64,000 nucleotides of DNA, from contig NZ_CP163435.1 in NCBI RefSeq assembly GCF_041051975.1, forward strand, positions 620,001 through 684,000, written 5' to 3'. Made by a program: the position numbers and the translations under genes. Below, one piece after another: positions 44,356 to 53,321 of this stretch. Within the stretch, counting starts at the first letter, position 1, and every line of letters starts with the position of its first letter. Under the pieces are notes generated by a model that did not search any database, was not told the origin of the DNA, and saw only the letters and a program-made list of their open reading frames with translations. This DNA comes from Streptomyces sp. R21. Its GTDB lineage: Bacteria > Actinomycetota > Actinomycetes > Streptomycetales > Streptomycetaceae.

Positions 44356-45567
44356 ATGTCGACAGGAACAGGACACGTGACCGTGCAGCAGCTCCCCCTG
44401 TCCGGAATCACGGTGGTCAGCCTCGAACAGGCCGTGGCCGCCCCCTACGCCACGCGGCAACTCGCCGATCTCGGCGCCCGCGTGATCAAGGTGGAACGGC
44501 CGGGTGAGGGCGACTTCGCCCGCCGTTACGACACGACGGTGCACGGCCACTCCAGCTATTTCGTGTGGCTCAACCGGTCCAAGGAGTCCCTCACGCTGGA
44601 CCTGAAGGACCCGCGGGGCCGCGAGATCCTGCACCAACTCCTCGACGGCGCCGACGTGTTCCTGCAGAACCTGGCTCCCGGCGCCGCCGACCGCCTCGGC
44701 CTGGGCGCCGACGCCCTCACCCGCCGCTACCCGCGGCTGATCCCGTGCACGATCTCCGGCTACGGCACGTCCGGGCCCTGGGCCGACCGCAAGGCGTACG
44801 ACCTGCTGATGCAGTGCCAGACGGGCTTGGTGTCGCTGACCGGCACCCCCGAGGAGTCGGCCCGGACCGGGATCTCCGTCGCCGACATCGCGGCGGGCAT
44901 GTACGCCTACAGCGGCGTACTCACCGCCCTGTTCACCCGCGCCACCACCGGCACGGCGCACCCAGTGGAGGTGTCGCTGTTCGAGGCGCTGGCGGAGTGG
45001 ATGGGCCAGCCCGCGTACTACACGCGGTACGGCGGTCAGCAGCCGCCGCGGCTGGGCACTCAGCACGCCACCATCACCCCGTACGGCACCTACACCGCCG
45101 CCGACGGCAGAGACGTGCTGTTCTCCATCCAGAACGAGCGCGAGTGGGCGGCGCTGTGCGCGCACTTCCTCGGCAGGCCGGAGCTGACCGACGACCCGCG
45201 CTTCGCCACCGGGTCCGACCGCGTGGCCCACCGTGCCGAACTGAACGTCATCGTCGCCGAGCGGTTCGCGCGCTCCGACGCCGAGGAGATCATGAAGGAT
45301 CTGGAGGGGATCGGCATCGCCTGCGCCGGCGTCAACACCGTCGCCGAGTTCCTCGACCACCCCGTCCTGGCCGCCCGCGACCGCTGGCGCGAGATCGAGG
45401 TGCCCGGCGCGACCGTGCAGGCGCTGATCCCGCCGGCCGACCTGGCGGGTCTGCCCGCGCGCATGGACCCCGTACCGGCCGTCGGCGAACACACCGACGC
45501 GATCCTCGCGGAACTCGGCCGAAGCCGCGAGGCCATCGAGGCGCTGCGCGCCGACGCCGTGGTCTGA
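44356..45567 (+). CDS. CaiB/BaiF family CoA transferase (type III)
   Basis: A 403-residue class III CoA transferase: L-S-G-I-T-V-V-S-L-E-Q-A-V-A-A-P, G-A-R-V-I-K-V-E-R-P-G-E-G-D, W-L-N-R-S-K-E-S-L-T-L-D-L-K, and the catalytic-Asp region with K-A-Y-D-L-L-M-Q (Asp in Y-D). It moves CoA between organic acids. ATG at 44356 is used; a GTG at 44377 with AGGA upstream is possible. No partner catabolic gene is intact downstream, so the substrate is unknown. Confidence 0.88.
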   Translation: MSTGTGHVTVQQLPLSGITVVSLEQAVAAPYATRQLADLGARVIKVERPGEGDFARRYDTTVHGHSSYFVWLNRSKESLTLDLKDPRGREILHQLLDGADVFLQNLAPGAADRLGLGADALTRRYPRLIPCTISGYGTSGPWADRKAYDLLMQCQTGLVSLTGTPEESARTGISVADIAAGMYAYSGVLTALFTRATTGTAHPVEVSLFEALAEWMGQPAYYTRYGGQQPPRLGTQHATITPYGTYTAADGRDVLFSIQNEREWAALCAHFLGRPELTDDPRFATGSDRVAHRAELNVIVAERFARSDAEEIMKDLEGIGIACAGVNTVAEFLDHPVLAARDRWREIEVPGATVQALIPPADLAGLPARMDPVPAVGEHTDAILAELGRSREAIEALRADAVV

Positions 45568-45587
45568 CGCAGCAGGAAGCCGAACAC

Positions 45588-46047
45588 CTAGCCGAGGGCG
45601 TTGGCCGCCCAGTGCAGCGCCATCGGGGCGAGCAGGCTGCGGCTGCGGTGGCGCAGGTAGCAGAACGGACAGCCGGACGCCGCGGTGAACAGCACGGCGC
45701 CGAGGTCGGCCACGATTCCGGTCGGCACGGTACTGCTGGAGGAGATCGCGTGACCGTGACGAGTACCCGGGCGCAACCTCCGCCCCGCTCAGCGCGCTGG
45801 TCCGCTGGTCCGCTGGTCCGCTGGTCCTCGAACAGCCCGCGGGTGAAGGGCAGTACGGCCCGCGCACAGATAGCCGGCCGCGACGATCCCGATGAGGGCG
45901 GCAGCCCAGCGAAGGCCACTGCCCAGGGTGTCCCGGGCCAGGCCGATGTCGGCCCAGTGGCCACCGGCCCAGAACATGATGCCGATGAGCACGGCGGAGA
46001 CAGCGACCGCGGTGGGCAGGATCCACGACGTCGCCCATCGGGCTCGG
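45588..46047 (-). pseudogene. CPBP family membrane protease, decayed
   Basis: Pieces of a CPBP intramembrane protease remain. The upstream part is W-A-T-S-W-I-L-P-T-A-V-A-V-S-A-V-L-I-G and G-G-H-W-A-D-I-G-L (to about 45850). The downstream part, in another frame, is I-V-A-D-L-G-A-V-L-F-T-A-A-S-G, ending H-W-A-A-N-A-L-G at 45588. The E-E-x-x-x-R active-site motif is lost. A tandem 8-mer repeat occupies the middle (45795-45826). Confidence 0.75.
45795..45826. repeat. Four tandem copies of CGCTGGTC
   Basis: A perfect 8-bp tandem array (CGCTGGTC x4) inside the decayed CPBP gene, probably a slippage expansion at the lesion. Confidence 0.85.
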
Positions 46048-46049
46048 GG

Positions 46050-46510
46050 TCAGAAGTCGACGGGCTCGCGGATGAGCGGGCAGGTCATGCAGTGGCCGCC
46101 GCCGCGCCCGCGGCCGAGTTCGGCACCGACGATGGTGATGACCTCGACGCCGGCCTTCCGCAGCAGTGTGTTGGTCTGGGCGTTGCGGTCGTGGGTGAAG
46201 ACCACCCCGGACTCCAGGGCGACGGCGTCGTTGCCGCTGTCCCACTGCTGGCGCTCGGAGGCGTAGACGTCTCCGCCGTTCTCCACCACGCGCAGCCTGG
46301 GCAGACCCCGGCGCCTTGGCCACGACGTCCACGAACGGGCGCGCGCCTTCGTCGGTGATCTCGATGCCGGGCGCCTTGTCGCCGGGGCGCAGGGAGAAGG
46401 TGTGCACCGCGTCCATGATGGCCGGATAGAGCGTCACCAGGTCGCGGTCGGCGAAGGTGAGGACGGTGTCGAGGTACATCGCGGAGCGCAGCTTCGGCAT
46501 GCCGGCGCGG
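46050..46510 (-). pseudogene. arcA: Arginine deiminase, truncated and frameshifted
   Basis: The C-terminal half of arginine deiminase is clear: [28 protein letters not shown], then (after a one-base frame change near 46310) [16 protein letters not shown] and [13 protein letters not shown] with the catalytic Cys. The N-terminal half is missing; the upstream end is fused to the permease remnant. Confidence 0.85.
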
Positions 46511-46709
46511 GCATCAGCATGCCGGTGCCCGCGATCACCCAGGCGATGAGCGCGCCGGCGACGCCGGTCTCCTGGGCGAAGCGACGCGGCAGGCAGAACA
46601 CGCTCCCGCCCACCATGGAGCCGACGACCATCGCGGTCAGCGTCGGCAGGGTCAGCTTGGCCGCGACCGACGCAGCGCTGGAGCTCTCGGCGGTCTCGGC
46701 CTGGCTCAT
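46511..46709 (-). pseudogene. APC-family amino acid permease, N-terminal fragment
   Basis: ATG at 46709 opens M-S-Q-A-E-T-A-E-S-S and the first helix L-T-A-M-V-V-G-S-M-V-G-G-S-V-F of an arginine/ornithine-antiporter-like permease, then W-V-I-A-G-T-G-M-L-M. After about 66 residues the sequence jumps into arginine deiminase at a GCATGC-containing junction. A deletion has therefore removed most of the permease and the first half of arcA. Confidence 0.8.
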
Positions 46710-46971
46710 GCTTCACCTGCTCGGTGCGATCCGGCGGGGCGGTTGCTGCCTGGGCGCCCAAGGTCGTCGAGGGCAACGATGAACAGTGACACCTTCCGGC
46801 ATTTCATGACGTACTGCACTTCTTGTCACTCGCTGGCAGATGCCGTCCGAGAGCGCGCCCTGCCCCGCGATGCGACCTGGAGTGGCCCACTCACCTACCG
46901 GCATGCAGGATATGTCTGGTCAAAAGGTGTCAATCTGCGCACCTGACCGCTTCTGTATCCAGGAGGACGCC

Positions 46972-47463
46972 TTGTCGGAACTCATCGTGATCGGCTACGA
47001 CGACCCGGACGTCGCCAACAACGCCTACGAGGCCGTCCAGGGGCTGCAGAAGGACTTCGTGGTCAACCTGAGCGGACTCGCCCTCGTCTCGGTCGACCAG
47101 GAGGGCAAGACGCACGTCGACACCCCGAACCGGCTCGTCGGCGTCTCGGCCGCGTCAGGGGCTCTCTGGGGCACGGTCTTCGGCCTGCTCTTCCTGGTGC
47201 CCGGCCTCGGGCTGCTCGCGGGCGCCGCGTTCGGCGGACTGTTCGGCAAACTCGCCAAGTCGGGAATCGACGACCAGTTCCGCGACCAGGTCCAGGCGCT
47301 TCTCAAGCCTGGTTCGGCGGCCGTCGTGGTCATGGCTTCGAAGATCACCGAGGACAAGTTCGCCGCCGCCATGCAGCCGTTCGGCGGCACCGTGCTGAAG
47401 ACGTCGCTCACGGACGAGGACGAGAAGGAACTCGCCGAGCACCTCGCCGGCCAGGCCGGCTGA
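46972..47463 (+). CDS. DUF1269 family membrane-associated protein
   Basis: A 163-residue protein with a TTG start 5 bases after AGGAGG (46961-46966). It begins L-S-E-L-I-V-I-G-Y-D-D-P-D-V-A-N-N-A-Y-E-A and contains a Gly-rich hydrophobic hairpin (W-G-T-V-F-G-L-L-F-L-V-P-G-L-G-L-L-A-G). The C-terminal domain has S-A-A-V-V-V-M-A. The family is widespread in actinobacteria; function unknown, possibly envelope stress. Confidence 0.88.
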   Translation: MSELIVIGYDDPDVANNAYEAVQGLQKDFVVNLSGLALVSVDQEGKTHVDTPNRLVGVSAASGALWGTVFGLLFLVPGLGLLAGAAFGGLFGKLAKSGIDDQFRDQVQALLKPGSAAVVVMASKITEDKFAAAMQPFGGTVLKTSLTDEDEKELAEHLAGQAG

Positions 47464-47520
47464 GGCGGCGTAGCGCCCTCCCCGTCCGCCCTCCGTGGCC
47501 CCGCGGCCGCAACCACTGCC

Positions 47521-47565
47521 CGACAGGAACGACAAGAACGATAAGAACGACAAATGCGACAGGAA
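47521..47565. repeat. Five tandem 9-mers in the lipoprotein leader
   Basis: CGACAGGAA, CGACAAGAA, CGATAAGAA, CGACAAATG and CGACAGGAA run without a gap just before the ribosome binding site AAGGAAGG of the gene at 47580. The stretch is purine-rich and unlike its surroundings. Confidence 0.85.
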
Positions 47566-47579
47566 AAGGAAGGTATGCC

Positions 47580-48224
47580 ATGAGCGTTGTCGGACCCGGG
47601 AGGAAAAGACCGCGGCGCCGGCACCCGGTCACGTTCGCGATCGCCGGGCTCGTCACGGCGGTGCTGGGCGCGGCCTCCCTCGTGTCGTGCAGTACGGACA
47701 GCGGCAGCGACAGCGGTTCGTCGTTCACTCCGACTCCGACCGGGCCCGACACCGCGTCGTTCTCCGGTACCTCGCCCTCCGCGCTCGCGTCGATCGGCGC
47801 GTCCGTGAAGGAGTCCGTCAAGGCGGCGGCCTCGGCCGCGGCATCCTCGGCCTCGGCCGCCGCCTCGGCCTTCGAGGCCTCGGTCTCGGCCGATGTCGAA
47901 CGCGCCAACGCGGCCGCGCGGAAAGAACTCGCGGGCGTCGACGGCAAGGGCAACGCGACGTCCGAGGTCGCGCTGACCGGCAAACCGCGGTCCCAGACGG
48001 GCGGTCTGCTCGTGCTCGTCGTGAACATCACCAACAAGACGGACAAGACCGCGTCGTACGCGGTGCAGGTCGACTTCCGCGATCCCGACGGCAAGATCGC
48101 CGAGACCCGCTACGTCGGCGCGCAGGACCTGAAACCCGGCGGGAAGGCCCAGCCGCTGGCCATCAGCCGGAAGCCCGCCGAGCCGCAGCTGACCGCCGAG
48201 ATCGCCAAGGCCCAGCGGTACTGA
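47580..48224 (+). CDS. Putative lipoprotein with FxLYD-like C-terminal domain
   Basis: A 214-residue exported protein. A basic N-terminus and hydrophobic stretch lead to the lipobox A-S-L-V-S-C (cysteine about residue 37). A Ser/Thr-rich spacer and a very Ala/Ser-rich segment (about 65-110, probably a helix) follow. The C-terminal beta domain, L-L-V-L-V-V-N-I-T-N-K-T-D-K-T-A-S-Y-A-V-Q-V-D-F-R, then D-L-K-P-G-G-K-A, resembles extracellular FxLYD domains. Function unknown. Confidence 0.8.
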   Translation: MSVVGPGRKRPRRRHPVTFAIAGLVTAVLGAASLVSCSTDSGSDSGSSFTPTPTGPDTASFSGTSPSALASIGASVKESVKAAASAAASSASAAASAFEASVSADVERANAAARKELAGVDGKGNATSEVALTGKPRSQTGGLLVLVVNITNKTDKTASYAVQVDFRDPDGKIAETRYVGAQDLKPGGKAQPLAISRKPAEPQLTAEIAKAQRY

Positions 48225-48243
48225 GCGAGATGCCACCACCGGC

Positions 48244-48876
48244 TTGCGTCAAGGACTGGGCGCGCCGCCATGCTGGCCCCAACCGGGTCGTCCGGCGTGC
48301 CCCTTCCTGGGGCGGGACCGCGATGGCGACCGCCTTTACTGCCTGTCCCTGACCCCGTCGCTGCTGCCGCGCGCCTGGTGGCTGCAAGGCCTCACCGCCG
48401 GCGTGACGGCCGCGGTCGGGTACGCCGTGGGCGCCGTACTGGAGGCCGCGACGAGGGCTCTGGCCCGGCGAACCGGCACCCACCTGGCCCGGGCGGGCGG
48501 CGGTTCCTGCGGCCCACGCTCGGCGCTCTCGCCGCCCGACTGGCTGGACCGGCCACCAGCCCCCGACGTCTCCCCCGCCATGCGCTGGTACCCGCTGGTC
48601 ACCTTCTGGCAGGTCGCCTGCGACCTCGCCGGCCTCGACGGCGTCCCTGACGGGTACGGGCACCGCTACGGGGCGATGCCCACCAGCGCCTGGGCGCGGA
48701 TCACCCGGCCGCCCGGCTGGACCGGCACGGACACCGGGCGCCTGGCACGGACATCTCGCCGCTCAGTAGCGTCGTCGTATCCGTCGAGCCCGCGTCCTCG
48801 TCCTTCGCCTCTCCGACAGGACAGACGTCACCACAGCGAGCAATGGCTCAATTCTCGCCCACCGCACATCAGTTGA
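48244..48876 (+). pseudogene. DUF2319-type alpha/beta hydrolase membrane protein, large internal deletion
   Basis: The frame joins the N-terminus of the family (S-L-T-P-S-L-L-P-R-A-W-W-L-Q-G-L-T-A-G-V-T-A-A-V-G-Y) directly to its extreme C-terminus (P-D-W-L-D-R-P-P-A-P-D-V-S-P-A-M-R-W-Y-P-L-V-T-F-W-Q-V). The membrane segments after the first and the whole hydrolase core, with G-x-S-x-G, are gone, some 400 residues. The join (about 48500) is in frame. No start with a good ribosome binding site is obvious. Confidence 0.8.
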
Positions 48877-48975
48877 CGGCGCCCCAGACCGACGACCGAC
48901 TGATCCGAACGAGACTGCCCGGCCCACTTCAGTCCATCTAGGATCAGCGCGTGCAGCTGGAGAACGGGGGCAAGG

Positions 48976-51261
48976 GTGTCTGAGGAGTTGGCAGGGCAGC
49001 TACGGCAGCTGCGCGACCTGACCGGACGAAGTCTGCGGGAGCTGGCCCGTGACGTCCGCGGCAGCAGCTCCTCACTGTCGCGCTACTTCTCCGGCCAGGC
49101 CGTTCCACCCTGGCCGACGGTGGTTGCGCTGTGCAAGGCAGCCGGTCGTGACCCCAGGGCGATGCGTGAGGTGTGGGAGCGGGCCAAGGACGAGCCCCAG
49201 ACGAGCACCGCCGCCACCGCGCCGGTCCGCAACGACCTGCCACACGACGTCACCGCCTTCACCGGGCGCCGGGCGGAGCTGGCCGCCTTCCTCGGCGCCG
49301 CGCGGAACACGACGATGGTGGCGATCGACGGCATGGGCGGGGTGGGCAAGACCGCTCTGGCCGTACACGGCGCGCATCTGCTGACCGCCGACTTCCCCGG
49401 TGGCCGGCTCTACCTGGACCTGCACGGGTTCACTCCGGGCCGGGAGCCGGTCGAACCCACGGAGGCACTGCGTGTGCTGCTGGCCGCGCTCGGGATGCCG
49501 CCCGGCAGGATTCCCGACGGGATCGCCGAGCGGGCCGCGCTCTGGCGGTCGGAGCTGGCGACGCGGCGCGCGATCGTGCTGCTGGACAACGCCGCCGACG
49601 CCGATCACGTGCGTGAGCTGCTCCCCGGGGCCGGCCAGAGCTTCGTCGTGATCACCAGCCGTCGGCGGATGGTGGAGCTGGACGGCGTCCAGCCGATCTC
49701 GCTGGACGTCCTGTCGACCCGGGAGGCGGCGGAGCTGTTCGTCGAATCGGCGGGCGGGGCTCGTCCTGGTGATGTCGGCGAGGTGCTGCGCCGATGCGGG
49801 AACCTGCCGCTGGCCATCCGGGTGGCCGCCGCGCGCCTGCGGCACCGGCCCGCATGGACGCTCGACACCCTGGTGGAACGGCTGCGCGAGGGCGAGCTGG
49901 CGCTGTCCGACGTGTTCGAGATGTCGCTGCGGCAGCTCGACTCCGCCCAGCGGCGGATGTTCGGGCTGCTGGGGCTGGTACCGGGCGAGGACATCGACAC
50001 GTACGGCGCGGCGGCCCTGGCCGGGATCCCGCCGGCCAACGCCCGTTCCCTGCTGGAGGACCTGGTCGACGTCCATCTGCTGCAGGAGCCGGCGGCGGGC
50101 CGTTACCGGATGCACGACCTGCTGCGGCAGGCCGCCCGTGCCGAGGATGCCGCGGCGGACCCCGGACCGGCGATCGCCCGCCTTGCCGACTACTACCTGA
50201 GTGGCATGCTTGCCGCGACAGAGGTGGTCGAACTCGTCGTCGTCCCCGTGCCGGTCATCGTGTCGCAGCGGCCCCCCGCGCTTCCCGACTTCTCCCATGA
50301 CGGAGCCCTCGACTGGCTGGACACCGAATGGGCCAACATCACCGCGGCGTTCTCGCTCGCCGTGGAGCTGCGCATCGACTCATCGGCGGTCGGGCTCGGC
50401 CAGTTCGCTTTCGTGATCTCCCTCGGGCGGCGCGGTGGCATGGCGCAGGTGTGCCACGGGCTCGAAGTCAGCATGCCCGCCGCCGAAGCGCTCGGCGAGC
50501 GCCGGGTGCTCGCCTCTCACCGGTACTTGCTGGGCGCCGCGCTGCTGCGGGTGGGCCGGCTGGAAGAGGCGGTGCCGGAGCTCGAGGCGGCCCGCGTGCT
50601 GATGGCCGCGGAGGACGACATCATCGGCCAGGTCCTGGCCATGGAACAGCTGGCGGAGGTCCGCCTGTACGCCGCTGACGCCAAAGGCGCCATCGAACTC
50701 CTGCGCCAGGCGACCGGTCTGGTGCCACCCCGCGAGGCCGCCGTCCGCGTGTACATAGGCGTACGCCTCGGGCGGGCACTGGTGCTGCTGGGAGAGCACG
50801 GCGAGGCTCGCGAGGTCGTCTCGGCCCTGCTCGGGACCGCGCGCGAGCTGGACCGGCAGAAGCAGCGGATGTGCCTGGACGTGCTCGGCCGGGCGGCACT
50901 CGGCCTGGGTGACGCCCGGACCGCCCTCGACCTGGCCGAGCAGGCCGTCGCGATCAATCGGGAGACACGCCATCCGGTCTTCGAGGCCATCAGCTGCACG
51001 GACGTCGCCGTGGCCCTGCGCCACCTCGGGGCCACCGAGGAGGCGACGGCCATGCACGCCGAGGCGATGCTGATTCTCGAAGAGGCCGGTGAGCCGCATC
51101 GGATGGTGCGCAGCTGCCTCCCGTACGCGGAGGCATGCCTGGCCACCGGCGACCGCGAAGCCGCCGCGCGGCACTTCCGGGCGGCGCTGGAGATCGCCAC
51201 CGCGCACGGCGTCAACTACCTGGTGTCGGCGGCGCGTACGGGTCTGGCCCGGGTGTCCTGA
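48976..51261 (+). CDS. XRE-NB-ARC-TPR regulator (AfsR-like without SARP domain)
   Basis: A 761-residue STAND-type regulator with GTG start. Residues 1-70 are an XRE helix-turn-helix (L-R-Q-L-R-D-L-T-G-R-S-L-R-E-L-A-R, then S-S-S-S-L-S-R-Y-F-S-G). The NB-ARC ATPase follows: Walker A G-M-G-G-V-G-K-T-A near residue 120, Walker B I-V-L-L-D-N-A and G-N-L-P-L-A-I. The second half is helical TPR repeats (A-L-D-L-A-E-Q-A-V-A-I-N-R-E-T). Such proteins act as ATP-dependent switches controlling nearby genes, most likely the small gene that follows or itself. Confidence 0.9.
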   Translation: MSEELAGQLRQLRDLTGRSLRELARDVRGSSSSLSRYFSGQAVPPWPTVVALCKAAGRDPRAMREVWERAKDEPQTSTAATAPVRNDLPHDVTAFTGRRAELAAFLGAARNTTMVAIDGMGGVGKTALAVHGAHLLTADFPGGRLYLDLHGFTPGREPVEPTEALRVLLAALGMPPGRIPDGIAERAALWRSELATRRAIVLLDNAADADHVRELLPGAGQSFVVITSRRRMVELDGVQPISLDVLSTREAAELFVESAGGARPGDVGEVLRRCGNLPLAIRVAAARLRHRPAWTLDTLVERLREGELALSDVFEMSLRQLDSAQRRMFGLLGLVPGEDIDTYGAAALAGIPPANARSLLEDLVDVHLLQEPAAGRYRMHDLLRQAARAEDAAADPGPAIARLADYYLSGMLAATEVVELVVVPVPVIVSQRPPALPDFSHDGALDWLDTEWANITAAFSLAVELRIDSSAVGLGQFAFVISLGRRGGMAQVCHGLEVSMPAAEALGERRVLASHRYLLGAALLRVGRLEEAVPELEAARVLMAAEDDIIGQVLAMEQLAEVRLYAADAKGAIELLRQATGLVPPREAAVRVYIGVRLGRALVLLGEHGEAREVVSALLGTARELDRQKQRMCLDVLGRAALGLGDARTALDLAEQAVAINRETRHPVFEAISCTDVAVALRHLGATEEATAMHAEAMLILEEAGEPHRMVRSCLPYAEACLATGDREAAARHFRAALEIATAHGVNYLVSAARTGLARVS

Positions 51262-51431
51262 ACCTGTCCCAGGAGTTGCCCAAGTGTCCCGTCCCGTCCC
51301 GGAACACCTGAGAAGGCGACCGTCGGCGGACGTGACAGCGCAGGTCAGCCGGGTACCGGCGGGATGTCGTCCGTCCCGGAAGACGTGGCATGGGTTGTCC
51401 CGGACAGGCCGCCGCGCCGAGGCTCTCCGCC

Positions 51432-51914
51432 ATGCACACAACGCCTTCCCTGCTCACCGAACTGGACGCGCTGCCCGCCCGGTGGGAAGTGCGAGGGACT
51501 CTCGCCGCACCCGTCGCAGCAGTCGCCGCGCTCCTGCTCGCCGTCGCCGAGGGGCGGGTCGGCGATGACAACTTGCTGGTGCTGGCCAGGGCTTCGGCTG
51601 CTCGACAGGGAGCGATGACCGTCGTGGCCGGGTCCGGCGCCGACGGCTACCGCGCCGAGCTTGCCGGACCGGTGGAACCGGTGGAGATCCAGGTGGACCG
51701 GGTCGGGTCCAGGCTGGCGGTGCAGAGCTGGTACGCCGGAGTGCACGCCGTCACCGCCTTTCCCGAAGGTGCCCTGGTGACCCATCGCGTCCACCGGGTT
51801 CTCCCCGACCATCCGGGGTTCGCGCCCGGGATCGCGGAGCTCGGCCTGCGAGCCCGCATGTCACGCGATCTTGAGCAAGTGCTGGGAGTGATCGCCGACC
51901 GGCTCGGCTGCTGA
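51432..51914 (+). CDS. Hypothetical protein downstream of the NB-ARC regulator
   Basis: A 160-residue soluble protein (M-H-T-T-P-S-L-L-T-E-L-D-A-L-P-A-R-W), with strands P-V-E-P-V-E-I-Q-V-D-R-V-G-S-R-L-A-V-Q-S-W-Y and C-terminal helices. I do not recognise the family. A run of TGTCCCGTCCCG-like motifs in the 170-base gap upstream may be control sequence for this gene. Confidence 0.65.
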   Translation: MHTTPSLLTELDALPARWEVRGTLAAPVAAVAALLLAVAEGRVGDDNLLVLARASAARQGAMTVVAGSGADGYRAELAGPVEPVEIQVDRVGSRLAVQSWYAGVHAVTAFPEGALVTHRVHRVLPDHPGFAPGIAELGLRARMSRDLEQVLGVIADRLGC

Positions 51915-51952
51915 CAATCCGCTCCGGCCTCAAGGTCGGTCGCCTGAGCGGG

Positions 51953-52079
51953 AGATCCCCTCGGGCGAACCGGTCTGAGCAATTCAGATGCCCCGGGCGC
52001 GAACAGGACCACTTTCCCGCATTCCCGCATTCCCGCATTCCCGCATTCACCTTCCGTGCGTTCAATCAAAGGAGCACAC
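51953..52079 (+). promoter_or_regulatory. Leader A: duplicated leader with four tandem CCCGCATT
   Basis: This leader of the serine hydrolase gene shares, in order, AGATCCCCTCGG (51953-51964), CTGAGC, ACAGGACC, a GCATTCC array, GTTCA and GGAGCACAC with the leader of the gene at 53625. The array here is four perfect CCCGCATT units (52016-52047). Confidence 0.75.
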
Positions 52080-53321
52080 ATGCCCACCGCCCTCGCGGAC
52101 CACCGCAACGCCTTCTCCAAGACAGGGCTCCAACGCGTGCGCGACGTACTGGCACGGCATGTCGAGTCCGGGAAGATTCCTGGACTCGTCGCGCTGTTCA
52201 GCCGGGGCGACGAGACGCATGTCGAAGCGTTCGGGACGATGCGCCATGACGGTGGCGCACCGATGCGCCGGGACACGATCTTCCGGATGGCCTCGACGTC
52301 CAAGCCTGTCGCGGCCTCGGCGGCGATGGTCCTGCTTGACGAGTGCAGGCTGCGGCTGGACGACCCGGTGCAGGAGTGGCTGCCCGAACTCGCCGACCGG
52401 CAGGTACTGAAGCGGATCGACGGCCCGCTGGACGACACCGTGCCGGCGCGACGGCCGATCACCGTGCGGGACGTGCTGACCTCCACGTTCGGGCTCGGCA
52501 TGGATATGACGTCGCTGGGCACCCCGATCATGGGTGTGATCTTCGAGCGCGGGCTCACGCCCAATCTGCCGGAGCCGATGCCCGGGCCGGACGAGTGGAT
52601 GCGCCGCCTGGGTGAGCTTCCGCTGATGCACCAGCCCGGCGAACGCTGGCAGTACCACATCGCCAGCGATCTGCTCGGCGTGCTCGTCGCCAGGGTCACG
52701 GGCCAGTCGTACGAAGCGTTCCTGCGTGAGCGTATCTTCGACCCGCTGGGGATGAAGGACACCGGTTTCCACGTGCCGGCCGACAAGATGGACCGGCTGC
52801 CGCCGCTGTACGCTCCCGACCCGCAGACCGGAGAGTTCCAGGTGTGGGACGAGGCCGAAGGGGGACGCCACAGCGCGCCTCCGGCGTTCCAGGGTGGCGG
52901 CGGCGGACTGAACTCCACCGCCGACGACTACCACGCCTACTTCCGGATGCTGCTCAACGGCGGGATGCACGGCGGCGAACGGATCCTGTCCCGGGCCGCC
53001 GTCGAGCTGATGACCACCAACCGCCTCACGCCCGAGCAGCAAGCCGCCCGACACGAATTGGCCACCAACAACGTCCATATCTCCTTCGGCCAAGGCCAGC
53101 ACGGCGGCTGGGGCTTCGGGATGGCGGTACGTACCTACCGCGGTGACTACGCGCCCATCGGCCAGTTCGGCTGGGACGGGGGAAGCGGCGCCTCGACGTA
53201 CGCCGACCCCCACAACCAACTCACCGGAGTCCTGCTCACCCAGGTCGGTGCGTCCGTCCCGGATCCGGTGCGGCTCATGCACGACTTCTGGACCACGCTC
53301 TACCAGGCCCTCGACGACTGA
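52080..53321 (+). CDS. Serine hydrolase, beta-lactamase-related (class C/EstB-like)
   Basis: A 413-residue protein with the S-x-x-K motif in F-R-M-A-S-T-S-K-P-V-A, the Tyr motif in W-Q-Y-H-I-A-S-D-L-L-G and a late W-G-F-G-M-A-V region with G-W-D-G-G-S-G-A-S. There is no signal peptide, suggesting an intracellular esterase. AAAGGAGCACAC precedes the ATG. The leader is duplicated upstream of the next gene. Confidence 0.88.
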   Translation: MPTALADHRNAFSKTGLQRVRDVLARHVESGKIPGLVALFSRGDETHVEAFGTMRHDGGAPMRRDTIFRMASTSKPVAASAAMVLLDECRLRLDDPVQEWLPELADRQVLKRIDGPLDDTVPARRPITVRDVLTSTFGLGMDMTSLGTPIMGVIFERGLTPNLPEPMPGPDEWMRRLGELPLMHQPGERWQYHIASDLLGVLVARVTGQSYEAFLRERIFDPLGMKDTGFHVPADKMDRLPPLYAPDPQTGEFQVWDEAEGGRHSAPPAFQGGGGGLNSTADDYHAYFRMLLNGGMHGGERILSRAAVELMTTNRLTPEQQAARHELATNNVHISFGQGQHGGWGFGMAVRTYRGDYAPIGQFGWDGGSGASTYADPHNQLTGVLLTQVGASVPDPVRLMHDFWTTLYQALDD

